A stretch of 40,163 nt of DNA, from NCBI GenBank assembly GCA_017937705.1, contig JAGBDC010000030.1, forward strand, positions 102,590 through 142,752, read 5' to 3'. Each line of letters starts with the position of its first letter. Positions within the stretch are counted from its first letter, which is position 1. Of this stretch, positions 1 through 7,092 are shown piece after piece. Made by a program: the position numbers and the translations under genes. Source of the DNA: Alphaproteobacteria bacterium. Its GTDB lineage: Bacteria; Pseudomonadota; Alphaproteobacteria; RF32; CAG-239. Below the pieces are notes generated by a model. The model saw only the letters and a list, made by a program, of their open reading frames with translations, did not search any database and had not been told where the DNA came from.

Positions 1-289
1 CAACGATTATGCCAAATGTATTGAAGATAATGATAAGGTCAAAGCGGTTATAACACTGTTTCAAACCGGTCCGAAAATTGCAGAAACAATCCGCAAAAAT
101 GTAAAAAGAGCAGATTTTACATTAATAGAGGGGGATAGTTTGGAAAAATCTGTTGCAACCGCTTATGATTTATTGCAAAAAAGAGGAGGAGGAACGGTTT
201 TGTTCACTCCGACAAGTCCGAGTTTCGGATTTTATAAAAACTTTATTGAAAGAGGGAATCACTTTATTGAGGTGGTTAAATCTTTATAG
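1..289 (+). CDS. murD: UDP-N-acetylmuramoylalanine--D-glutamate ligase, C-terminal fragment
   Basis: This is the last ~95 codons of a gene that enters from the left edge, read in the frame starting at base 2 and ending in TAG at 287-289. The product resembles the C-terminal domain of MurD, the cytoplasmic ATP-dependent ligase that adds D-glutamate to UDP-MurNAc-L-Ala in peptidoglycan precursor synthesis. The clearest sign is the stretch TPTSPSFGFYKNFIERGNHF, which matches the family pattern 'SPxxxSxxxFxNFxxRGxxF' near the MurD C-terminus. It is preceded by a Rossmann-like 'IEGDSLEKSVATA' segment. The catalytic and ATP-binding domains lie outside the window. The stop codon is followed after one base by a tRNA gene. 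Another Mur-ligase paralogue is possible but less likely. Confidence 0.75.
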   Translation, partial: NDYAKCIEDNDKVKAVITLFQTGPKIAETIRKNVKRADFTLIEGDSLEKSVATAYDLLQKRGGGTVLFTPTSPSFGFYKNFIERGNHFIEVVKSL

Positions 290-290
290 A

Positions 291-365
291 GCCGCTTTAG
301 CTCAGTTGGTAGAGTAGCTGATTCGTAATCAGTTGGTCACGTGTTCAAGTCACGTAAGCGGCACC
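291..365 (+). tRNA. tRNA-Thr, anticodon CGT
   Basis: A full cloverleaf can be drawn. The acceptor stem GCCGCTT pairs perfectly with AAGCGGC. There is a standard D-arm (GCTC...GAG). The anticodon stem GCTGA/TCAGT encloses the loop TTCGTAA, which gives anticodon CGT and reads ACG (Thr). The T-arm is ACGTG-TTCAAGT-CACGT, and the 3' end is an encoded ACCA. The gene starts one base after the murD stop codon, so it is probably co-transcribed with murD and excised, and it is followed directly by an intrinsic terminator. Confidence 0.93.
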
Positions 366-369
366 ATCT

Positions 370-402
370 AAAAGCCTTGATAATCAAGGCTTTTTTCTTT
401 TA
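370..402 (+). terminator. Intrinsic terminator after tRNA-Thr
   Basis: AAAGCCTTGA (371-380) pairs with TCAAGGCTTT (384-393) across a TAA loop, and the hairpin runs into a T-rich tract. It ends the murD/tRNA-Thr transcript. Confidence 0.85.
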
Positions 403-411
403 AACATTATT

Positions 412-443
412 AAAAAAGAAAAAGGAGTGATTACTCACTCCTT
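412..443 (-). terminator. Intrinsic terminator containing the stop codon of the upstream gene
   Basis: On the minus strand AAGGAGTGA pairs with TCACTCCTT (422-430 with 435-443) around a 4-base loop that contains the TAA stop of the 431-1081 gene. The hairpin is followed by TTTTTCTTTTTT. The terminator therefore overlaps the last codons of its own gene. Confidence 0.75.
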
Positions 444-1081
444 CTCTCAACTACAGACATAGATAAAACCTTGTTCTCGTTCCTAGGGTGACGAAGTATA
501 CGTACAACGTCTCCCTTTTTAAGCTCAAGTTCAGAAACTTGTCTTGAATGAGAAAAACGCAAAGGTTCATCCTGTCCTTCAACAAACATGACATTGCTGC
601 CAATATTGTTGATAGTAACAAGCTCCTGTGCCTCATGTGCCTTATCGTAGTTTTTTACGTCTATTCGCATACCGCAAGCAAACATAAACATAACTACCAT
701 AGTGCATAATACACAAATGGCAACGCCTCCTTCAAAGTCATCTTCAAATGCTATAGAAAAAGCAATGAAAGAACCTAAACCAATTGGTATAAGACACCAC
801 CAAAAAGAAGTCGTTAACCATATGATTACTGCTGCAAATGTTGCATAAGTGAACATCATTTGCATCAGCATTAATTCGGAACGTTCCTTCTTAATGAAGG
901 CATATATCGTTATGAGAGTAACCAAAACAACCCAAACTATCTGTGCGATAGTGATTGTAGGTACCCAAAACAACATAATGCAAGAAGCAACATTTATTAG
1001 AACTGTAAAAATTCCAACAAATGACCATAAATCAAAGCAGAACCTATCGGAACTCTTTGAACGGGTGATAATAGACATCAT
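431..1081 (-). CDS. Membrane protein with C-terminal beta-rich domain, function unknown
   Basis: This encodes 216 residues. After a short polar N-terminus there are about four or five hydrophobic segments between residues ~20 and ~140, then a soluble tail of ~70 residues rich in short beta-prone stretches (QELVTINNIG, NVMFVEGQDE, KKGDVVRIL). That layout, helices followed by a small OB-like domain, recalls NfeD-type proteins, but I cannot align it to that family with confidence. Two ATG codons in tandem (1081 and 1078) are the possible starts and neither has a strong ribosome-binding site. The gene stands alone, divergent from the GNAT-like gene at 1214. Its codon choice looks slightly richer in C-ending codons than its neighbours, which may point to acquisition from elsewhere. 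The function is not known. Confidence 0.6.
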   Translation of the reverse strand: MMSIITRSKSSDRFCFDLWSFVGIFTVLINVASCIMLFWVPTITIAQIVWVVLVTLITIYAFIKKERSELMLMQMMFTYATFAAVIIWLTTSFWWCLIPIGLGSFIAFSIAFEDDFEGGVAICVLCTMVVMFMFACGMRIDVKNYDKAHEAQELVTINNIGSNVMFVEGQDEPLRFSHSRQVSELELKKGDVVRILRHPRNENKVLSMSVVERRSE

Positions 1082-1213
1082 ATATTCAGAATAATCTAAA
1101 TTAGTTCAATACCAGCACCATTTTTTATTTATGTAAAGTTTTTTGTCAGTATTGACAAAAATATTAATATGTATAATATAAAACATTATAATAATTTAAT
1201 ACGGAGTTTTATT

Positions 1214-2122
1214 ATGAGTATTTCAAAGCCATTTCAATCACGCAATGCTTCCGATATAGAATATGTGAATTTTAATGATGCTTTTGAAACCGAAAATTCT
1301 ATTGATAAACTCGATGCGGAAAAATTGTTGAGAATTGTTTATGAGGGGATATATAACGATACATTTCCCATTCCCAGTGAACGCGAGGATATATCTCTTT
1401 GGTTAAGTAATTTAAAAAGCGGTAGAGAAAAAGGTCAGCAGTTGTTTTCTGTTTTCGGTCGTAATTTAGATAAAGATAATCCTGAAATAATGGGATTTAT
1501 TTGCTGTAGGCTTATGGATGACAGTAATTGCGGGTTAATCGAATATATTGTCAGAGACAAAAAATATGCAAAAGAATTGCACGGAATTGAAATGTGTGAA
1601 TATATTGAAAAAGAAGTGCAAAATCTCAATATCAAAATCAACAAGCAGCCATTAAAAGCGATTTTTTGGGATGCAAACAATCCCGAAAAAGTTAAATATG
1701 ATGAAAATAATCCGGACCCGATGATTGATTGTATGGCACCACAAAAAAGAATTGATATAATAGAGAAAAAATTCGGTTGTGAAAAACTCGGTTTTGATTA
1801 TGTACAAGGTCCGCTAAAACCATGCTCTAATCAAAAAGAAATAGATGAAAGAGTTTGTGAAGAACTGTCATTATACCAATATAGAGCAAAAAATTATAGA
1901 GATGTTACTGCAACAGATTTGAAAAAATTCATAATTAATTATAATAAGGCGACAAATCAAGAATGTGATCCTTATTATCTTAATCACCCTTCAATAAATA
2001 AGATGATGAATCAGTTGTCTCTAATGGAAAAAGAAAATATTCCGATTGTTGCAAATATGCAAACAGAAGGACAAAAATTGAAAATTGCAGGATGTAAAGA
2101 TAATAAACCTCAATGTAAATAA
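1214..2122 (+). CDS. GNAT-like acetyltransferase-fold protein
   Basis: This encodes 302 residues. ATG 1214 is preferred because ACGGAG lies 7 bases upstream; an in-frame ATG at 1169 has no such site. The first two thirds look like a GNAT N-acetyltransferase: an N-terminal helix (LLRIVYEGIYNDTFP), a strand at 'EIMGFICCRL', a central strand-turn-helix (GLIEYIVRDKKYAKELHG) where acetyl-CoA would bind, and a C-terminal FGCEKLGFDYVQGPL typical of the last GNAT strands. A classic Q/RxxGxG/A acetyl-CoA loop is not obvious, so activity is uncertain. The C-terminal ~80 residues are helical and unassigned. The gene sits 19 bases upstream of the HExxH gene and probably forms an operon with it. The substrate is unknown. 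Confidence 0.6.
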   Translation: MSISKPFQSRNASDIEYVNFNDAFETENSIDKLDAEKLLRIVYEGIYNDTFPIPSEREDISLWLSNLKSGREKGQQLFSVFGRNLDKDNPEIMGFICCRLMDDSNCGLIEYIVRDKKYAKELHGIEMCEYIEKEVQNLNIKINKQPLKAIFWDANNPEKVKYDENNPDPMIDCMAPQKRIDIIEKKFGCEKLGFDYVQGPLKPCSNQKEIDERVCEELSLYQYRAKNYRDVTATDLKKFIINYNKATNQECDPYYLNHPSINKMMNQLSLMEKENIPIVANMQTEGQKLKIAGCKDNKPQCK

Positions 2123-2141
2123 TGATAAGAAGGGTAAAAAA

Positions 2142-3299
2142 TTGAAAAATAAGGTTGCAAAAAGAGTAGGTATATTTGCCGGATGCCTTTTAATGGGGAT
2201 TTCCGGCTATACATATTTGCGAAATATTGCAACCGATAATGCTCCGGAATTTAGCAAAACTCAGGTTGTTGTCGGTAAAGATACTATCTCAATGCAACAG
2301 TTTTACGACAATTTAAGCTATGATAACGGAAGTTGGCAATATATAGATAAAAACGGCAATTCTCTGAATGTTGATAGTTTGTGTGATGTTTCTAAAAGAG
2401 ATAGTGTTGCTCATGCTTATATAAAAAATGTTAAATTATCGGAAAAAGTTGATACCGTATATGTTTCTTATGACGAAAATTATGACTATATATATCGTAT
2501 TGGCGAGCGCGATAGCTTATTTCACATGCCATCAATGGGTGTGCATAACTATGATATGTTAACGGTTAGAGAATTTATTACCGATAATCCTCAACTGCAA
2601 AAACGTATGGACGTATATAATGATAGCTATAATTGCACATATAGACATGAATATCAGCACTATCTGAATATGAAATCGGGGATGAGAAATTGGAACTCTT
2701 ATCCGATAAAATTTGCGGAAAATTGTTTGGATGAAATTTCGGCAAACATTGCACAATGCCTCGAACAACGCCGAAATTATGTAAAACACAATCGAGATAT
2801 AAATTACATTACACATCGTTTTAAATTTTATAAAGATGCCGTTTGGGATGGTGCGGTTTATCCGAAAATGGGCCGGATTTCGGAAGATGAGCTGAAATTT
2901 ATAGCAAATGGTGTTTTTGACTCATGGATGCATGATAAATATGATTTATATGAAGAAAATAACTTTTCCCGCACAAAGTATTATTTAGAAAATGCTCCAT
3001 ATATGGCTACTCAAGAAAATAAAAAAATTCACGAAGAAACAATGAAGAAAATTTTTACTATAAACGGATATGATTTTTGGAAATATATTTCTGCTCGTGA
3101 ACAAGAAATATATGATAAAATTCCTAAACGTCATAAAAATATGTATGCCTATTTGCGACAAAAAAAATATAAACAAATGACTTATTTAGATAAGTTAGAA
3201 GAATATAAATATGAAAACGGAGAAAAAGCTTTTCAGGAAAAACTGACCGAAAATTATTTTAAGGCAAAAATCATTGCATTGATGGGGAAAGATAAATAA
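2142..3299 (+). CDS. Putative membrane-anchored HExxH zinc metallopeptidase
   Basis: This encodes 386 residues from TTG 2142, chosen because AGAAGGG lies 7 bases upstream. An in-frame TTG at 2085 would overlap the previous gene by 38 bases and has a poorly spaced site. The N-terminus is basic, followed by one hydrophobic segment (VGIFAGCLLMGISGYTYL), so it looks like a signal anchor with the rest in the periplasm. At about residue 169 there is HEYQH, an HExxH zinc motif, and ~25-30 residues later a DEISANIAQ segment could supply the third, glutamate ligand as in gluzincins. The second half is Lys/Tyr rich and helical. I do not recognise the family. The arrangement after a GNAT-like gene suggests a two-gene operon. 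The enzyme call is inference from the motif and topology. Confidence 0.55.
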   Translation: MKNKVAKRVGIFAGCLLMGISGYTYLRNIATDNAPEFSKTQVVVGKDTISMQQFYDNLSYDNGSWQYIDKNGNSLNVDSLCDVSKRDSVAHAYIKNVKLSEKVDTVYVSYDENYDYIYRIGERDSLFHMPSMGVHNYDMLTVREFITDNPQLQKRMDVYNDSYNCTYRHEYQHYLNMKSGMRNWNSYPIKFAENCLDEISANIAQCLEQRRNYVKHNRDINYITHRFKFYKDAVWDGAVYPKMGRISEDELKFIANGVFDSWMHDKYDLYEENNFSRTKYYLENAPYMATQENKKIHEETMKKIFTINGYDFWKYISAREQEIYDKIPKRHKNMYAYLRQKKYKQMTYLDKLEEYKYENGEKAFQEKLTENYFKAKIIALMGKDK

Positions 3300-3360
3300 T
3301 TTCTAAATAATTAAATGCTATATTGGGTCATATTTGAAATTTAGGTATGGAATTGTAGCT

Positions 3361-4389
3361 ATGACATTTAATATTTCAGAATTTCTTAAAGTAAATCGAG
3401 CTTATTTTATTTGGGCTGTTTTCCTTTCACTTTTATACATGTTTAGAGATATGTTCGGGTTGGTATTTATAACCTTTATCATGTGCTTTATAACCTCGAG
3501 TATAACTCACGTTATTCGTCGAAAATTTCGCTGGAGCCGTAAAAAAATTGTGGTCACGGTTTATATTTTATTTTTGCTTGGAGTGGTTGCATTTCTTGCG
3601 ATTATCCCGCCGCATTTACTATCTGAGACCATAAATTTTACCGAACAATTACCTAACAGTATTCGTACTCTTAAAAATTGGGTAAACTCAAATTGGGGCG
3701 ACAATGAAATGCTGGCTCCTCTATTGGAACAAGCAAAAAGTATTATGCTACCTGAAACAGCCTTGGTTAGTGCGTGGAATATACTACGTGGTTTAATGGA
3801 AAAACTTTTCCATTATGTCGGATGGTTTTTCCTGGCAATGTTGTTCAGCTTTTTAATTATGCTGGATTTACCTCGTTTTTCTCGAGGAGTTCGTGGTTTG
3901 CGTTTTACACGTTTGGCAGAATCATATCGTGAAACTTCTGACAGTATTGTATTGTTTGCCAAAGTTGTTGGAGAAAATTTTAGAGCTCAGCTTATTATTT
4001 CTGCCGTAAATACAATTTTAACCGCAATATGTTTGTACATTTTGGAGGTTAAAGGAATTGCACTACTTTGTACGATAGTATTTATGTGTGGGCTTATTCC
4101 TGTTTTGGGAATGTTTATTTCATCAGTTCCGATAATATTGATGGCAATTAATAGCGGTGGTATAACTTTAGGACTTTGGGCGGTGGTTATGATTATTGCG
4201 ATTCACATGCTTGAGGCTTATGTGCTAAACCCGAGAATTGTATCTTCGGTAATGCACATCAATCCGGTTATGACACTTATAATCTTATACATAGCCCATA
4301 GTGTTATCGGAATGTGGGGAATGTTGTTAGGGGTACCTATTGCCGTATATATATACAGAAAAATTACCAAACCGGTTATTTCGGCATAA
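3361..4389 (+). CDS. AI-2E / PerM-family membrane transporter
   Basis: This encodes 342 residues from ATG 3361; a TTG at 3334 would add nine residues and cannot be excluded. The profile is that of the AI-2E exporter-like (PerM/YdiK/YhhQ-type permease) family: two hydrophobic helices at the N-terminus, a basic loop (RRKFRWSRKK), a third helix, an amphipathic soluble region (residues ~85-150), then several helices. The hallmark C-terminal motifs are present: GLIPVLGMFISSVPIIL, and EAYVLNPRIVSSVMHINPV followed by a final pair of helices. Family members sit in the inner membrane and have been linked to export of autoinducer-2 or other small solutes, or to Na+/H+ exchange. The substrate here cannot be inferred. 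It is followed by a strong terminator shared with the convergent phosphorylase gene. Confidence 0.85.
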   Translation: MTFNISEFLKVNRAYFIWAVFLSLLYMFRDMFGLVFITFIMCFITSSITHVIRRKFRWSRKKIVVTVYILFLLGVVAFLAIIPPHLLSETINFTEQLPNSIRTLKNWVNSNWGDNEMLAPLLEQAKSIMLPETALVSAWNILRGLMEKLFHYVGWFFLAMLFSFLIMLDLPRFSRGVRGLRFTRLAESYRETSDSIVLFAKVVGENFRAQLIISAVNTILTAICLYILEVKGIALLCTIVFMCGLIPVLGMFISSVPIILMAINSGGITLGLWAVVMIIAIHMLEAYVLNPRIVSSVMHINPVMTLIILYIAHSVIGMWGMLLGVPIAVYIYRKITKPVISA

Positions 4390-4393
4390 AATA

Positions 4394-4419
4394 TTAAAGC
4401 CCTCAAAAGAGGGCTTTAA
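4394..4419. terminator. Bidirectional terminator between convergent genes
   Basis: TTAAAGCCCTC pairs with GAGGGCTTTAA around an AAAA loop. It lies between the stop codons of the AI-2E gene (plus) and the nucleoside phosphorylase (minus), with A/T-rich flanks on both sides. Confidence 0.8.
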
Positions 4420-5208
4420 TTAATCAATTTTTGTTACTAACCGCATTGCTAATTTTAATAGTTCATATTTGCTGTTTTGACGAATTTCATCACTTTTCCA
4501 GTCACGTCGGTTCCACATTTTCCCGTCAAGACAATCTGCTCCATATAAAATTTGTGCAAATTTTATATTATGATATTGAGCAACGGCACCAAAAGTTGCA
4601 TTTTCCATTTCTACACATATACAATTTTCCTTTTGTCTTTCTGCAACTAAATCTTCCGTTTCTCGATAAATTGCATCTGTGGTCCAAGTTTTTCCGCAAA
4701 CAAAAGGAATTTTATTCTCTGCTAAAAAGTCAGTGACATTTTTTATTACTTCCGGGTTATGTTTAATATAACGGGAAGCGGGTACATAATGATAAGATGT
4801 TCCTTCATGTCTTAGAGCTTCGGTAGGAACAATCAGATGTCCTCTTGCAATTTCTTTATTTAATACACCGGCACTGCCGACTGCGATAACTTTTTTGCAT
4901 CCGAAGGCAACCAAGTCTTCCATTACTGCGGCAGCTAAAGGTCCACCGATAATTCCCTGAATTAAAACAATGTCATTTTCTTCAAAATTTACCTTATAAA
5001 TATTTTGCGACTCAATTCCGCATCCACAAACTTCTCCGATAATTTCCGACGGATAATTTTTTATAAAATTCTCTTTAGTTTTTATATCAAAACATATTAC
5101 TCCGTATTCTATTCCTAAATACGGACGTTCTTCTAACAGCTGAGGAGTAATTTTTGCATTTTTATTATTATCAAATTCTAAAATCGGAAATTCATTTTTA
5201 TTAATCAT
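4420..5208 (-). CDS. Nucleoside phosphorylase (PNP/UDP family)
   Basis: This encodes 262 residues, the usual length for the family. Start ATG 5208 has TAGGAA 9-10 bases upstream. The product fits the PNP_UDP_1 fold, which cleaves nucleosides with phosphate to free base and pentose-1-phosphate. Family signs are GIIGGPLAAAVMEDL for the phosphate/pentose region, KVIAVGSAGVL as the central strand and loop, EGTSYHY, TTDAIYRE, and CVEMENAT, where the Glu of the EMExA motif would bind the ribose hydroxyls. Substrate class (uridine, purine or MTA/SAH) cannot be decided by eye; the EGTSYHY segment is most like uridine-phosphorylase-type enzymes. It is divergent from the LysR gene at 5360 and is the obvious candidate target of that regulator. 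Confidence 0.82.
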   Translation of the reverse strand: MINKNEFPILEFDNNKNAKITPQLLEERPYLGIEYGVICFDIKTKENFIKNYPSEIIGEVCGCGIESQNIYKVNFEENDIVLIQGIIGGPLAAAVMEDLVAFGCKKVIAVGSAGVLNKEIARGHLIVPTEALRHEGTSYHYVPASRYIKHNPEVIKNVTDFLAENKIPFVCGKTWTTDAIYRETEDLVAERQKENCICVEMENATFGAVAQYHNIKFAQILYGADCLDGKMWNRRDWKSDEIRQNSKYELLKLAMRLVTKID

Positions 5209-5303
5209 AACTTATTTTCCTATCGTTAATGATATTATGATTAAATACTATATATTTTTCACCATCTTGCAAATATTTTTTATATTCCCCCTTGTTTTTT
5301 ATC

Positions 5304-5318
5304 ATATTAGAACAATAT
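5304..5318. promoter_or_regulatory. Candidate LysR-type operator (T-N11-A dyad)
   Basis: The region between the divergent phosphorylase and LysR genes contains ATATT-AGAAC-AATAT, a perfect 5-5-5 dyad that includes the T-N11-A core expected of LysR binding sites. It lies 42 bases upstream of the regulator. The surroundings are very AT rich, so chance is a real alternative. Confidence 0.35.
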
Positions 5319-5359
5319 AATATACAGCAGTAGTTTAATTTGCAGATAAGTATGGACTA

Positions 5360-6238
5360 ATGATTAGAAAAAAGAATTTTATAAGTTTACAAGCTTTGTT
5401 TATTTTAGCGGCAATAGATAAGTTGGGCGGAAAAAGAAAAGTATCGGAAATATTGGGAATATCAATAGATACGATAAATAAATATATTGCTCTTTTTGAA
5501 GAAGAAGTCGGATATGAACTGGTCATTAATGACAGTAAAGGCTCTCGTTTAACAATGCGTTGTAAAGATTTGGTGCGTCATGCTCACATAATTGAAGATA
5601 TTTTCAATAAAATATATAACGAAGATTTTCTCAATAAAGATTTAAAAGGCGATGTCGTAGTCAGTATGCCCTTAAGTGTATCAACAAATTTACTTCCTAC
5701 CAGTATAAAAGATTTTTATGAGGATTATCCTGAGATTAATATAATAAGTAATACATTTATAGATAATACCGATTTTCGAAATATGGATGCAGATATTGGT
5801 ATAACATTTTTACCTCCCAATAATAATGAAGTTGTGATTTTATACGCAAAAAAAGTTGAATGCGGATATTTTGCATCTCCTGAATATTTAGCCAGACACG
5901 GCTATCCCAAAGATTTTGAAGATATGCTTGAAAACCATTGGATTGTTACCAGAGTTCAATTGAGCAATTTTATGAAAGAGTGGAAAGAAATTGAGAAGAA
6001 GGCAAAACATACAAGATTTGTAACAAATTCGACCTATGCTGCTACAGAAATCGTCCGTTGTGGCGGAGGAATTGCAATTATGCCATTACGTTTTAATCGG
6101 GAAGGATTGGTTTGTTTAGATAATTTTAAGTGTGACAAAGCTCCGATGGTATATTTGGTTGCCAAAAAGAAATCAAAAGATATTCCCAGAGTAAGAGCTG
6201 TAATCAATTTTTATAGAAGCTTGCTTGAGCAGATGTGA
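5360..6238 (+). CDS. LysR-family transcriptional regulator
   Basis: This encodes 292 residues, typical for LysR proteins. The N-terminal ~65 residues form the winged helix-turn-helix: SLQALFILAAIDKLGGKRKV, then SEILGISIDTINKYIALFEE as the recognition helices, then EEEVGYELVINDSKGSRLT as the wing. The rest is the two-lobed effector-binding domain, starting at GDVVVSMPLSVSTNLLP and containing DADIGITF and GGGIAIMP, both typical. The HTH deviates from the common 'AAxxLxxSxxAVSxxIxxLE' pattern (LGISIDTINKYIALFE), so this is a divergent member. It is transcribed away from the nucleoside phosphorylase, the classic layout for a LysR regulator and its target. The inducer is unknown. Confidence 0.82.
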   Translation: MIRKKNFISLQALFILAAIDKLGGKRKVSEILGISIDTINKYIALFEEEVGYELVINDSKGSRLTMRCKDLVRHAHIIEDIFNKIYNEDFLNKDLKGDVVVSMPLSVSTNLLPTSIKDFYEDYPEINIISNTFIDNTDFRNMDADIGITFLPPNNNEVVILYAKKVECGYFASPEYLARHGYPKDFEDMLENHWIVTRVQLSNFMKEWKEIEKKAKHTRFVTNSTYAATEIVRCGGGIAIMPLRFNREGLVCLDNFKCDKAPMVYLVAKKKSKDIPRVRAVINFYRSLLEQM

Positions 6239-6246
6239 TTTGTTGA

Positions 6247-6300
6247 CACAAATTATGTTTTGTGATACAAGTTGAACTACAGTAATCTTATTTAGATATT
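6247..6300 (+). promoter_or_regulatory. Putative promoter and dyad upstream of the 81-residue gene
   Basis: Two signals lie between the LysR stop and the next gene. One is a dyad, CACAAA-N6-TTTGTG (6247-6264). The other is a possible sigma70-type promoter, TTGAAC (6272-6277), a 17-base spacer, then GATATT (6295-6300). Both are plausible but not strong. Confidence 0.3.
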
Positions 6301-6331
6301 ATATGTTCACCCCCTAAAAATCTTTAATGTT

Positions 6332-6577
6332 ATGGGAACTAAAATCAGAAAAAAGCCACGTTCAGACAAATGGGTCAAAGTTGGCAACACGGTTGTTTTA
6401 TCGGCGGTTGCAGAAGAAACTCTTGCCGGTGCAGTAAAACCTTCTCCTGCAGAAATAGAAATGCAACAAAGGGCCGTTGAACGTCAAATTGCAGAGGGAA
6501 AAATAGTGAAGGGAAAAGACGGAAACTATTACCCTACGGAAAAAGCAGCTAAAATTCTCAAGGATATTGATGAATAG
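6332..6577 (+). CDS. Small basic protein, unknown function
   Basis: This encodes 81 residues and is rich in Lys, Glu and Ala. The N-terminal third is strongly basic (MGTKIRKKPRSDKWVKVGN). The C-terminal part is probably helical (EIEMQQRAVERQIAEG), followed by KGKDGNYYPTEKAAKILKDI. There is no signal peptide or membrane segment, so it should be cytosolic. It has its own putative promoter and a good terminator directly behind, so it looks like a monocistronic gene and not a random reading frame. I do not recognise the family. Confidence 0.55.
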   Translation: MGTKIRKKPRSDKWVKVGNTVVLSAVAEETLAGAVKPSPAEIEMQQRAVERQIAEGKIVKGKDGNYYPTEKAAKILKDIDE

Positions 6578-6594
6578 CTGTTGGAAAGTATCAC

Positions 6595-6624
6595 AAGTAC
6601 CGACAATGTTCGGTACTTTTTTAT
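6595..6624 (+). terminator. Intrinsic terminator
   Basis: AAGTACCGA pairs with TCGGTACTT (6610-6618) around a 6-base loop and runs into TTTTTTATTT. Confidence 0.85.
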
Positions 6625-6683
6625 TTATATTTTTGTTTTGCTGTGGTACTATATCACAATAATTAAATATTGGCAGAAACGTG

Positions 6684-6989
6684 ATGAAAATTAATTTACA
6701 TTGTCATAGCGATTATTCCGATGGTTACGAATTTCAAAATAGCGGACAATATTTATTTAGCGATGAAACACATAAAAATAAAAGAGATAGGGAAATTCCT
6801 GCAGAGTTAAAGGGAAAAAGAAAGTTTTATAATTCAGACGCTCATGCCTTATGTTTTGTAAGCAGAACTGATGGCAATTTTCATATATCAAACATTGATA
6901 CCGTAGAAGACTTAATTGATTTTATTAAAACACCGCAGAATTTTAATAATATTTTGACAAATAAAATACAATCAAATCAAAAAGATTAA
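6684..6989 (+). pseudogene. PHP-domain phosphoesterase with the middle deleted
   Basis: This is a frame of 101 residues from ATG 6684 (a GTG lies one codon upstream). It begins MKINLHCHSDYSDGY, the N-terminal HxHxxxSDG metal-binding motif of PHP-domain phosphoesterases. After only ~45 residues it reads FYNSDAHALCFVSR, followed by SNIDTVEDLIDFIKTP, which resembles the GSDAH motif and C-terminal end of the same domain. A complete PHP domain needs roughly 200 residues between these ends, with several more His/Asp/Glu metal ligands, and these are missing. The simplest reading is an in-frame internal deletion that left both ends joined, so the product is probably inactive. A terminator-like hairpin follows at 7062. 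A tiny genuine protein with two PHP-like motifs is a less likely alternative. Confidence 0.55.
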
Positions 6990-7061
6990 GTTGACTATTT
7001 TTTATTTTAGGCTAAACTCCGGACATAGAAATCATATTACTACGAATACTATTTTAAGACC

Positions 7062-7087
7062 CCATGCCAAAGGACATGGTATTTTTT
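7062..7087 (+). terminator. Weak terminator-like or attenuator hairpin
   Basis: CCATG (7062-7066) pairs with CATGG (7075-7079) around an 8-base loop that contains AAAGGA, and the hairpin is followed by TATTTTTTG. It sits after the PHP remnant and six bases before the ATG of the next gene. It may end the upstream transcript or control the downstream one. The 5-bp stem is short. Confidence 0.35.
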
Positions 7088-7092
7088 GCGTT

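Noticed and set aside
849..1094. 81-residue plus-strand frame opposite the membrane protein gene
   Set aside because: It reads as antisense of hydrophobic codons and has no ribosome-binding site.
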